Origin: Perkinsus chesapeaki
Taxonomy: Eukaryota > Perkinsozoa > Perkinsida > Perkinsidae
Length of the DNA: 64,000 nt
Assembly: GCA_013115145.1 (NCBI GenBank)
Contig: JAAPAO010000049.1
Coordinates: forward strand, 39,204-103,203
Reading direction: 5' to 3'
The notes under the pieces are model-generated. The model was not told where the DNA came from. It worked only from the letters and a program-made list of their open reading frames with translations, and made no database searches. Shown here piece by piece: positions 1 through 10,183 of this stretch. The position numbers were made by a program, and so were the translations under genes. Every line of letters starts with the position of its first letter. Position 1 is the stretch's first letter.

Positions 1-29
1 ATTGATCAACGGTAGAATTGGTTGATCAG

Positions 30-426
30 ATCTCATTGAGGACATCCTGCCCGAGTCCCGTAGCCGGACCAAGAAGCTCAGTTTCAGGCTGATCTACCCA
101 GACAGGAGTGGCCGCTTTGTGATGGCCAGAATAGGGGAGGTACTACTCGCTGGCCAGGATCCATTTTCCCACCAATTTCGTGGCGCGCGGTAAATATATT
201 GAGTTAGGTTTACAACAGTCATGAGGCCTTCCCTGATGGCCGCACCCTAGCTGAGGTGAAGTTCCAGCCCGGTGACTTCTTGGACGTGGCGATACTTGAC
301 AATGAGAAGTTGACCGCACCACTACCGGAGAGGCCTACCAGGGGGCCACGGGGGGCCATGCAGAGGAATGGTGACAAGGAGGATGGAGGAGGAGAAGAAG
401 AGAACAAGGCTGACGAGAAGGAATAG
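30..426 (+). CDS. SAP18-like protein, 3' part (partial gene)
   Basis: The visible exons are about 30-139 and 208-426, joined in phase 0 across an intron that begins GTACTA and ends TTAG. The frame reads a DLIEDILPESRSR start, then KLSFRLIYPDRSGRFVMARIGE, then a FQPGDFLDVAI motif. This is the order seen in SAP18 (Sin3-associated polypeptide 18), a ubiquitin-fold protein of the Sin3 histone deacetylase and ASAP splicing complexes. The tail is basic and acidic with a PRGPRG and GGGEEE run and ends at TAG 424-426. The N terminus lies beyond the left edge; the acceptor before base 30 is inferred. The stop is only 144 bases from the next start codon. Nuclear location is expected from the family. 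Confidence 0.75.
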
Positions 427-569
427 AACGATAAAACGCAATGACATTTCCTTCCTTTTTATCGGTATACGTGAGAGGTCTCATACCGCTCCTTCGTCTA
501 GTGTTCCACCGCCACCGCCGGCAGTCAACTCCACCATATCACCGTTGCCACAGTTGCCATTTTTAAGCC

Positions 570-2791
570 ATGCCCCGTCTTATTTCTCTCGCACTATTAG
601 CGTCTATGTTGCTGGTGAACCCAGTCCCGGCGACTAAAGACCAACAGCAGCAGCAGCAGCAGCAGCAGAAAGAGGAGGCCGTCGCCCCAACACCGTTCCT
701 GATCCACATATCCGACATACATGTCTCACAGTAGCCTTCCTACTTCCCTTGGTCGCTGAGGCCCTTTTCAGGTTCAACAACAAAACTTTAGATAAGCTGT
801 CGACGTTCTGCACACAATTCTTGCCTCGAGTCAAGGACCAGGGAATGGTTGCAACAGGTTAGTTATCCATAAACCGCGCGCCGCGAAATTACCGTAGTTT
901 CTTTTTGTCAGTTCTCGGCGGTGATCTTGTCGATTCCAATCCGCGAGTGTGGCGTGGCCAGCCTCTCGGGCCGATCCCAGAGGAGTGGGCCAAATTTAGA
1001 GAAGTTATAGATACCCAGTGCCGCCCCAACGGTCTTATCCTTCCTGTTCGGTACACAGCTAGAGGTGTCAGAATAAAGTTATCGTTTTCATTCTCAGAGG
1101 CAATCACGATGCCTTCACGGTTACCGACTACAATGACCAACGTAATGTTAACTACCGCTCCTTAGCTGATGAAGTGAGAACACCGATGCTTCCGTTTATC
1201 ATAAGATTTGTCTTTCATCAGTTGCTGTCCGATACTCCCGGACTGATACGGGACGCTGAGGGCAGTTGGATGCTGCCCGTCGCCAACGACTACCTCCTCA
1301 TTGGCCTGGACCTTAACCCCTCTACTGGCTCCCCTCGGTACTTCTTCGGACAGTTCCACACGACCACAGAGGAATGGCTCAGACGGGAGTGGCTTGAGAA
1401 GCGCCCCGATAAAAAGGCTATTTTGATATCTCATTACAACTTTGGTGATATTGCCATTGCCAGCCCAGCTCCTTTGACTGTATTTGCCAGGCTCGCTCTA
1501 CCCCGAGGATCGTCGCCGTTTCGTTGCCCTACTTCACGAAGCTCCACACTTCTATGTGTTGCTTAGTGGGCACACTCACACACTATTCGGTCATAGGATG
1601 TACGCGGAGATGGAGGGGCTGCCGGAGATGGAGGTAAGCGGCTGGTCTCCTGGGCGCATGCAAAGCGACACATTGTGGAATCTCGTTCAACGTCATCATC
1701 TAGAATGCTGCGCTCGTTCCTGTTCTGTGTGTTATTGGCGGTCTGGCCGTGATGAGATTTGAGGCCGATGTGGGCTGTCTACGCGCATTTCAGACAACAT
1801 CGGCTATACCATTCAGATACCAGACTTCAAGACCACGGGAACCGTCCGTTTACTCCAGTTGCCTTCAACCGATACTTCCCCGCGCGAATGGCGCTACACC
1901 GTACCAGCCAAAGGGGACCTCCCCCCCACTATCCTGCCCCCTATGGTCGGTGTCAACGGTGAGGTTGAGGTGACGGTTATCGGAGACTCTGTACGCAGTG
2001 TCGAGGTTGTCGCCAAGCACTCCCACACCACACTGCACACCAGAAACGGCAGGCTCTACTATGGCCGCATTGACCCGGTACAGCAGGGCCTCGACAGCAA
2101 TGCAGTGGTCCGAGTAACCTACGGCAGCTCCGGCCAATCCGTCGACGCCTACCTCGTTCCCAAAGACCTTCGTAAGGAGTATTTGTCCCAGCCATTCCGC
2201 TGGGAGTTCACCCACCTTCACGCGTTCATGTTCCTCGGCTCTGCCGGTGTCTGGCTCGGCAACATCGCCCTCACTTGGTTGCTGCGCCATCAACTTGAGC
2301 GTTCAGGCAAGCTCCTGTGGTACCTTATGTGGACGGTCCTTCTCCTTCTCCCTTTTGCTCCCTGGGCATTTGGTACCGGTGTGAAGGGATGCCCCGCGGT
2401 GGTGCTGCCCTACGGCACCCTCTGCCTCTCCCACCTCACCTGTCGCCTACCCAACGATGTGTATGGAATAGCCTTTGTCATACTTAGCGTGAAATACCAG
2501 TTGAGCCTTCTCGCAATACTGACACTTAGTCGTTGCAGCGGATGGTCCCTTGTTACCATTCCCCTTCTGCTCCGGTGGCAGCTGTACGCCACCAACTGGA
2601 TGGCCATAACCTACGCCCCCTTGGCCTTGCTCTGCCCCATCTCCACGATCGTCTGGGACCTCACTTTCTGGTATGATGTTATGCGTCGTTACACTAACCT
2701 CTTCGGCAAGAGAACGCCCCCGCTCGGTTACGAAGAGCTGCAGAAACCCCAACACACCTCGACCTCCATCGGGAGAGATTTGTCATCTTAA
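570..2791 (+). CDS. TMEM62-like metallophosphoesterase membrane protein, copy 1
   Basis: The gene has about seven exons. The first (570-730) encodes a signal peptide, a CAG-encoded polyglutamine run and the motif HISDIHVS, the first metal-binding block of calcineurin-type phosphoesterases. Introns lie at 731-771, about 868-909, about 1058-1100, about 1446-1491 and about 1635-1819. The spliced frame then gives LGGDLVDSN, RGNHD and SGHTHT, so all metal-ligand blocks are present. The C-terminal half (one open exon to 2791) has about five to six hydrophobic segments. This phosphatase-plus-membrane layout is that of TMEM62. The catalytic domain should face the ER or Golgi lumen. Substrate is unknown for the family. 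Copy 2 follows about 100 bases downstream with the same exon plan. Confidence 0.85.
645..668 (+). repeat. CAG microsatellite, eight units, coding
   Basis: Eight perfect CAG triplets follow a CAA codon just after the signal peptide of TMEM62-like copy 1 and encode glutamines. The downstream paralog lacks the run, so it arose after duplication and is probably length-variable. Confidence 0.9.
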
Positions 2792-2895
2792 CTCTTCAAT
2801 TTCAAGTTATTTAGCTACCATCGCACACGCTTATGTGCTGCCACAAACACTACCGTTTCGGAGTACCGCTGTTGTCGAGTTGTCCAAACAGTGAG

Positions 2896-5023
2896 ATGGC
2901 TAGTGGTGTCAGAATATCTCGTCCAATGGCTCTTGCCCGACTACTCCTTTACACTGTAGCATCAATAGTAGCAGGCCAGACCACCGCCCCAATAGAGCGG
3001 GTGCCCTTTATAATACACATATCAGATATCCATGTGTCACAGTAACCCCCTCGCCGCCCGACTATCCTCGGCATCCCCTCCCAGGTTTAATAACATAACT
3101 ATCGATAAGCTTTCTACATTCTGTCGGGATTTCCTTCCACGGGTGAAGGGCTACGGCTTGGTCGCCACTGGTGAGTTGCCTCTTGCCTTGCCTCTTGCCT
3201 TGCACCAGGACTGTTGCTTTCAGTTCTCGGCGGGGATCTTGTGGACTCTAACGTGGCAGCCTGGAGTGGCCAATATCCGGGGCCTATTGAGGAGGAGTGG
3301 GCCAAGCTCAGTCACGTGCTCATCAATGAGTGTGCGCCCCACAGCCCCATTCTCACTGTTCGGTGAGCTCCTGTGCTTTTGCTGGTTTGCCATCGCTCCT
3401 CCAGGGGGAACCACGACTCGTTCGCCGTTGCTGGTTATGATGATGAGAAGAATCATTTTTACAGAGAGATGGTGGAGCAGGTGGGCGCGTCGCTGGCAGG
3501 GGTCAGTTTCCAGGTTGCCTTATTTCAGTTGTGGCCGAAGTCTGCCGACTTCATCAGAGGGCCGGGGGGAAGCTGGATGCTCCCGATGTCGGACTACTTG
3601 CTCATCGGCCTCGATCTCACCCCATCTGCTGGCGCTAGCCGTCACTTCTTCGGTGTCTTCTCCAACGAGAATGAGGAATGGCTCAGAAGGGAATGGATCG
3701 AAAAAAGGCGGAACATTAGAACCATCATTGTTACTCACTACAATTTCGGTACACAGCTTCCAGGGCCTTGAGGGCTGCATCTGCCTCATTAGGAACACTT
3801 GAGCCGTCCGATCGCCGACGATTTGCCGATCTCTTGCATGAAGCCTCGGACGTTCATGTAGTTCTGTCGGGCCATACGCACACGGTGATGGGCCACTGGA
3901 TGTATGCCCAGTTCGAGCGACTTCTCGAGATGGAGGTGAAGTTGCTTTAGCTTCGGCCGCCGAAGTTCGGCGTTCTCTGTACAGCGCTCGTCAGGTACCC
4001 GACTTCAAGTTCGACGGCCTTGTTCGCCTTCTGCAACTACCGCCTGCCACATCGGAGAACAGCGACCCCCGAGAATGGCGGTATTCGATCCAGCCAGGTG
4101 AGGTCCCTCCCCCGACTATTCTGCCCCCCGTTCTCCACGCCGACGGTGAGATCTTCGTTACGGTGGTTGGGCCGAACAATATCGACAAGGTAGAGGCCAT
4201 CTGGGATGACCACGCTGTGCAGTTGGCGTTGGATGGCTCCGAGGATCATCTTTATAAAGGCCTGTTGGACCCTGCGTCTTCACTTGACTCTGGTATCGTA
4301 CGAGTCACTTACAACACCGGTGACTCTGTCGTAGAAACCAACATATCCCCTTTGAATCCACAGGCTCGGCTTATGGTATTCCCTCTGCAATGGGCGTTCA
4401 CTAACATGCATTACGCTATGTTTCTTGGCTCGGTTGCAGCATGGATTGGTAACATACTCCTTGCCTGGTCGCTCCAGGAGACCCTCGTTCGTTCTGGTAA
4501 ACTGCTACGGTATCTTCTACAAGGCATCGCCATCTTAATTCCCTTTTTGCCATGGAGCTTGGCTGTCGGATATCATAGTTGTCCGAGCATCGTGTTCTCC
4601 TTCGGAATATTCTGTTTGCGGACCCTCTCTTGGATGCCTAACGATACCTATGCAATTGCGTTCATTGGACTGAGTGTGAAGTTGGCCCTTTGCTTTGCGG
4701 TCGTGAAGTCGCTTGATGCTAAGAGTCGTTTGGCGCTTGTCACTATTCCTGTATTGCTATGGGGCCAATACTTCGCTCTGCGATGGACGGTGATGTCGTA
4801 TGGACCCTACGCCCTCATCATTGCGCCCGCGACCACACTGTGGGACGTAGTTTTCTGGTTTGGTATACTTAGAAAGTATATGGGATGGTGTAAACCCAAG
4901 AGGTCGGTCACCGTTCCGTATACTCAGTTGAGATTGGATCATGCTGATTCCACCAGCTCATCAGACAGTTCAGATGTGATAAATGGTACGTCAAGGCGAG
5001 CACGTCGTCGTGCTTCGCCGTAA
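2896..5023 (+). CDS. TMEM62-like metallophosphoesterase membrane protein, copy 2
   Basis: This is a tandem paralog of the gene upstream, with the same intron positions but diverged sequence. The start is taken at 2896 (M-A-S-G); ATG 2929 is an alternative and gives a tighter signal peptide. Spliced exons give HISDIHVS, LGGDLVDSN, RGNHD (acceptor at about 3414) and SGHTHT (about 3880), so the metal-binding set is complete. The final exon (about 3992-5023) encodes the PREWRYS block and then several membrane segments, and ends in a Ser/Arg-rich cytosolic tail. Introns are 40-55 nt. Expected to be a secretory-pathway membrane phosphoesterase, by family; substrate unknown. Nothing suggests a pseudogene. 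Confidence 0.85.
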
Positions 5024-5182
5024 GGTCTTTGATGTTGCGTTCGAGATAAACGCAAAATGTATATAATGTTGAGATGAAATGAAATAATAGTCTGACCTAT
5101 GCCGATGAGCAACAGGGCTATCGATAAGGTAGATGACAAGCTAAAATCCTTATAATAATCCATCATGCACCAGGCGCACTCT

Positions 5183-6412
5183 TCACAGAACCATTATTGA
5201 TCGGTAGACCCCAAAACAGGATCCGATAGCAGAGATAACCAGTAGCGCGCCAAGCCCGCCAACGACAGCCATCCTTTCGGCTGAACCGTCCAAACGTTCT
5301 CCTCGTAAGTAAGATATTCTAAGCCAAAAAATGGTAGGATAGAAGTTGTGAATAAGTGAAAAGCATACTGAGCCTAGAAGGCCTACAAGACCTTGGAAGC
5401 TAGGAATCAGTATAGGGACAAGTATAGTAAAGCCCACCATAATAGTTCGAACCAGGATTGACCATAATATATTCTTATCTTCGATTCTTAAAGCTTTCTC
5501 GACTATCCTGAATGATGGGTTCATAAGGACAACGTAATGTGTAGCACAGACAACCAGTATAGAGAAAATGGCAATATAAGCAATGACACTCAACTTATGA
5601 CCAGTGGGAGACATTGCATCAATAACTGTATCAAAAGTCAGCAACTCATGGCCCCATCCTGCATAACCGGCTGCAGCTATGAAGAAATAAAGTACTATTA
5701 ATATTGACATTGAAATGTTAATAACGCGACTGCGTTGCTCTGGGTACTTCATGTCATGCAATATTGTCGTCGATGTACATGACACGGCGTAACCAAAAGT
5801 CATACTGGCAAATGTAATGCCAAGACCAACAAAGGAGGCTGGCGTGGGATCATAAGTGGCGGAGGAGTCTCGATTTATAGCCTTGAAGATTCCTCCAACC
5901 ACAATGGAGACAAGTAGAACAAACACGGCAGCAACTCCGACAGTTCCACTCACATACCCCACATGCTTCATTGTTCGTAGCCAGGAAAAAGGTAACATAA
6001 TTCCGCCCCAGATAAGTATCCAATACCTCTGATCTATCTGAGGAGCAAGCTTTACCGAGTTGGAGCCGAGTAAGAGCATCAATAGGCAGCTAGTTCCAAT
6101 CAAGGCTGCATTAAGGGCTACCGTAACGCTTATCATACCAATTCGGCCGAAAGCTGCGCGGCCTATATCCTCATAGTTGTGAGTTTCAGAAGTCATACAT
6201 AGTCTAAGAAGTTGGATGTAAAGAATACCAAGTGCACCGCAGAGGATGAGGAGGACAAAGCCAAAGACATAGCCAGCCTCTGCAACGGCCCGAGGGATAC
6301 TTAACATTCCAACACCGACACCGGTGAGGAGCATGTTGGTAACCGCCGACCTCGAAGTCTGCTTACCGGCCTCGATCTTGATGGATGATGTCGACTCTAG
6401 AGTCATTGCCAT
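5183..6412 (-). CDS. Amino-acid transporter of the AAAP family, copy 1
   Basis: A single-exon frame of about 409 residues with eleven predicted membrane segments. It opens with the hallmark G-x-G-x-L-x-x-P-R block (LLTGVGVGMLSIPRAVAEAG), as in the Aa_trans family (AVT/SLC32/36/38), which carries neutral amino acids with protons or sodium across vacuolar or plasma membranes. The start is at 6412 (M-A-M-T-L) or 6406. The three paralogs to its right are homologous over the whole length but this is the most diverged together with copy 4. No intron is present, unlike most neighbours. Substrate cannot be told from sequence. Confidence 0.88.
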   Translation of the reverse strand: MAMTLESTSSIKIEAGKQTSRSAVTNMLLTGVGVGMLSIPRAVAEAGYVFGFVLLILCGALGILYIQLLRLCMTSETHNYEDIGRAAFGRIGMISVTVALNAALIGTSCLLMLLLGSNSVKLAPQIDQRYWILIWGGIMLPFSWLRTMKHVGYVSGTVGVAAVFVLLVSIVVGGIFKAINRDSSATYDPTPASFVGLGITFASMTFGYAVSCTSTTILHDMKYPEQRSRVINISMSILIVLYFFIAAAGYAGWGHELLTFDTVIDAMSPTGHKLSVIAYIAIFSILVVCATHYVVLMNPSFRIVEKALRIEDKNILWSILVRTIMVGFTILVPILIPSFQGLVGLLGSVCFSLIHNFYPTIFWLRISYLRGERLDGSAERMAVVGGLGALLVISAIGSCFGVYRSIMVL

Positions 6413-6648
6413 AAGATAACTCAATAATGAGGCTACTCAGGTCCTGAGGCATCCAGGTTCACGCACTGCTACCCTACGCCCCAGAGCTATACCGATATAC
6501 CCACGCGTGCGATAACTCAGAACTTTTTGATCAGAGGAAATCCATAGGTGATATGAGAAGTGTAGTCATTGGCATGCTCATCATCCATGGTGTTGCTGGC
6601 GCGATCATCACAATTTCCAACACCACCATAAGTACCAGGGCACAGGGA

Positions 6649-8619
6649 TTAAACCTGAGCCTGGAACTCCGAACTCTGCTCGATCTTGAACCAAACTAGC
6701 AATGCTTCGTACCATTCTTCATTCGTAAATGGAGGGTTCATGAAACTAGCAACCCACATTAAAGGATATGCTACTCTTTGTATTGTTGACTGTGATACTG
6801 CCCAGGCGACACTCTCACTTAGGGCATAACTAAACACAGGAGAGAACAGACAGACGCAGCAGCCACACTAACCTCGACACAAAGACCCCATCAACAACAA
6901 GCTCCCCTGTATCGGTGAGTGGGGCGAAAACTCCTTGCACGTCCCGAACTATGGCGATATCAACTAAGAGACTGCCACTCATCAATTTTTCAACATGCTC
7001 ACCGTTCTTACCTATCCGTGACAGAGAGGGCCGCGTTAATGCCCTAATCACCACGGAATCCCCAATAGCAAGATCTCCAGCTCGGCGGAAATCATCTTTG
7101 CCGAAATCAACGCGTACAAGGTGGTCAACCGAGGCACGCAGCGCTCGGCCGTCGGCCATGCGAAGGGAGAGCTGAAGTAACGCACTGCTTCAAGTCGTTC
7201 AAGAGGATACCGCAAGATAGAAGAGGTAGTAGCTTAGAGCTGACGACACAACTAACCGGAGACCTTTGTATCAGAAGTACCTACGTAATGCATCTTCCGA
7301 GAAGTATCTTTGTGGATCCAGCCAACCACTGTAGTCGGGACTCCTTCAATTCCCGACACAATCCTGTCCCCAATTGTGATCTCCGACATATACTTCATGG
7401 AGGAGGCTACAAGAAATAGTCAGCATTTAGATAACCAGCATTTCCTTCGATGCAGGCAGCTGATGCTACTCAACCTTGAGGCGACTTATCGAAGGGGCAA
7501 CCTGCCTTGGCCTCGTGATATCTCCACCAGTGCATTGCCAGGGAAGCATGCCGGTCGACACAGCGACGTATACTCTTCGACCTGATAGGAAGGCCGGAGA
7601 AACGAGTGGGCGACGAGCATACCATGAGTTTACCAAGAGTATTAAGAAGATGGGCACCTTGCTTCGAGCGCGCCTTAAACCTCCGTTCCCTGCAAAGCAC
7701 TAAGGCATTGATCTCGTCCCGGCATTCACGAGAACCTGCGAAGCGTACCGCTGTCCCCGATAAACGCGGAATTACAGAACTTCTTGTGATCTTTGGGCAA
7801 GTATGTGCTATGATGAAGCTCGCCACACTTATTGAGCTGAATAAGGCTGCACAAGCAATATGACAGAAATGGGTCGACGTTGCGGTATGCCGATGCCTGC
7901 AGATTGAGGTCTGCCTCACAATAGATGTCAACAGTATCTGAGCGAGAAGAGCGGAACTGAGCTTTCGCCGCATATCACTAGTGTGTACGATACCCAACTG
8001 AAACAGGTCTAACCAGTAAGTAGGAACCATTAGCACGTGTTATACTGGCGTCCCTCTTTACCTAGAGCCTCCCTACGAAGGGAACGAGTGTATCTCACGC
8101 TACTAAGTAGGCTCGGCTAGCTATCGAAGCCTTTACACTAAACACCTACCTTTATACTGCCCGATACTCGCGGTGCCCCATGAGGTACCTGGTATCTGAA
8201 ACAGATCACGTTCGGGATGCTCTAGGGACACACAGTCGGCCACAAAGCGAAAGCTCACTTGGGTCTTGGTTAGGCCATTACCAAGCGAATGCACCGTGCC
8301 TAAGAACCTTTTCAAGTCAGTTACCCACTTTCGACACCTTACTGGTTTCCGATAACAGGGGAATGCAACACCAGACCAGAGCCCATAAGAGCCCTCCAGG
8401 AAGACGAATCCGCTGCAGTCGGTAAATGGCAAGACCTGAAGGATCCCAGTATCCCGGAGACGCGCAGTCCATGGTAGAAAATGCAGCTGAACTCGCGGAA
8501 ATGATACTTCACAAGATTCCTAGGAAAACCGCATCCGAGAACAAGAACGAGAAGAAGACACTGTAGTGTAGATCCGGCGTCGGGACTTGTTCCAGAGAGA
8601 ACTCGAGGGGAGCATCCAT
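6649..8619 (-). CDS. Secreted or membrane protein with C-terminal Hedgehog-type Hint domain
   Basis: A multi-exon gene lying between two transporters. The Hint domain reads, in order: a Gly-Cys pair (Cys codon 7499-7497) followed by P-F-D-K, MSEITIGDRIV, a PTTVVGWIHKD block, LSLRMADGRALRASVDHLVRV, and GVFAPLTDTGELVVDGVFVS then S-Y-A. These correspond to the start cysteine, the 'GDRV' strand, the Asp/His block, the T-x-x-H block and the 'APLT..G.lvVdg...SCYA' block of Hedgehog C-terminal domains. Such domains cleave the chain before the cysteine. The expected Thr of T-x-x-H is Ser, and the Cys of SCYA is Ser. The N-terminal half (about 8540-7500) is cysteine-rich, with a hydrophobic leader, and matches nothing I recognise. 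Introns near 7474-7407 and about 6833-6875 are clear; the first two splice sites (very short) and the start 8619 are uncertain. Confidence 0.7.
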
Positions 8620-8646
8620 ATCACACGGCTGTTCTTAATGCACTCG

Positions 8647-9963
8647 TTAATGCAATGCAGATCTACGTATATCGACAGAACGCAACAGAGACCAAGGAAT
8701 AGACGAAGCGCAGATGGCTAACGTGATGACTGCATCATATATCCCACAGACAGAACCGACCAATGATATCAACAGCAAAAGGCAAAGAAGGACTATTTGA
8801 AGAATTGCCCGCTTAGATCCTGCTCTGAACTCACTCCAGAGAAAAAGGCTAATAAAAAATATAGGCGGATAGAAATTATGAATCAGAGAATAACAAACGG
8901 AGCCCAAAAGGCCGATAAGACCCTGGAAATTAGGTACAAATATTGCAACAATAACGGTAAAGGCGACTAAAGTGCTTCTTATAGCACAAGATTTGACAAA
9001 CTGGCCTTCCTTGACATTAAAGGCATGTTCAAGTATACGACTCGATGGATTCAGCATGACAGCATAATGAGTAATACATAACAACAGAATACTACATATA
9101 CTAATATAAGAGACTACATCATGACCAGAACCACTTCCAGTAACAGCATCAATAATATTCTGAAATTTAAGAAGAGAGTTTCCCCAACCAATATAACCAG
9201 ACAATGACACAAGGAAGTAGACAATAGCAATAATGCAAAGTCCCCAATAGACAACTCGTCGACGGGCTTGTGGATATTTCATATCATGTAACACGGTCGT
9301 ACTGGCACATGTTACGGCAAAAGCAAGCGTCATACTTGCGAAAGACATACCCAGCCCAATAGCTGTGACAGGGTACGGGTCATGAGATATATCGTCATGA
9401 ATCTCAGGATTCAACGCTCGAGCGAACCCCGCATAAATGAGCACCAACAAAAGACATATAACCGAAGACACTCCTACTGTACCACTTATATAACCGATAT
9501 GCTTCATATTAGGCAACCATGAGAGCGGTAAGAGGATGCAAGTCCATATGAGTATCCAGTAGGGCTGCGGGATTGCTGGATAAAGCTTATATGAGTTTTG
9601 GCCAAGGAGTAGCATAAGCAAACAACATGTACCAATTAAAGCACCATTGACTCCAAATGTAACAGCAAATAATCCCCATCGACCAAAGACATCCATACCG
9701 ATATCTTCATAACTACGCGTTTCTGGTTTCATACAGGCACGTAGAAGTTGAGTATAGAGGATTCCGACAACAGCACTAAATACCATAAGAATAAATCCAA
9801 ATGCATATCCAGCTTGAGCTATTGCCCTTGGTAGACTGAGCATTCCGACACCAATACCAGTGAGGGCAATGTTGGCCACGGCCGACATGTTCGACTGACC
9901 ATGCGATGGAGTGACACCTGACTTTATGCTGTCGATTGTATCAGATGCCTCTACGACTGGCAT
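8647..9963 (-). CDS. Amino-acid transporter of the AAAP family, copy 2
   Basis: An intronless frame of 438 residues from ATG 9963; an in-frame ATG at 10020 would add 19 residues, but alignment with the paralogs favours 9963. It has the G-x-G-M-L-S-L-P-R signature after a variable N terminus and about eleven membrane segments. The core from about residue 40 to residue 390 is almost identical at protein and DNA level to copy 3, while the last 40 residues and the N terminus differ. Function is inferred as proton- or sodium-coupled amino-acid transport in an organelle or plasma membrane. Confidence 0.88.
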   Translation of the reverse strand: MPVVEASDTIDSIKSGVTPSHGQSNMSAVANIALTGIGVGMLSLPRAIAQAGYAFGFILMVFSAVVGILYTQLLRACMKPETRSYEDIGMDVFGRWGLFAVTFGVNGALIGTCCLLMLLLGQNSYKLYPAIPQPYWILIWTCILLPLSWLPNMKHIGYISGTVGVSSVICLLLVLIYAGFARALNPEIHDDISHDPYPVTAIGLGMSFASMTLAFAVTCASTTVLHDMKYPQARRRVVYWGLCIIAIVYFLVSLSGYIGWGNSLLKFQNIIDAVTGSGSGHDVVSYISICSILLLCITHYAVMLNPSSRILEHAFNVKEGQFVKSCAIRSTLVAFTVIVAIFVPNFQGLIGLLGSVCYSLIHNFYPPIFFISLFLWSEFRAGSKRAILQIVLLCLLLLISLVGSVCGIYDAVITLAICASSIPWSLLRSVDIRRSALH

Positions 9964-10183
9964 TGTGAATAAATCAAGATCGTATTCCCCTGAATCGCCA
10001 AACGCGCCATCTAGATGCACACTGTGAAGAACGCAAATACTTCCGGTGATATGTGTTATTAAATGACTGCAACGATAGCATGACGGCTTCTCTTTTCAAT
10101 GATGATATAAAGTATGGGAAGCGATCCAGAATAACTATGGCGGGAAGCCACCACTCAACTACAAGGATCATCTGCTGGCACAC

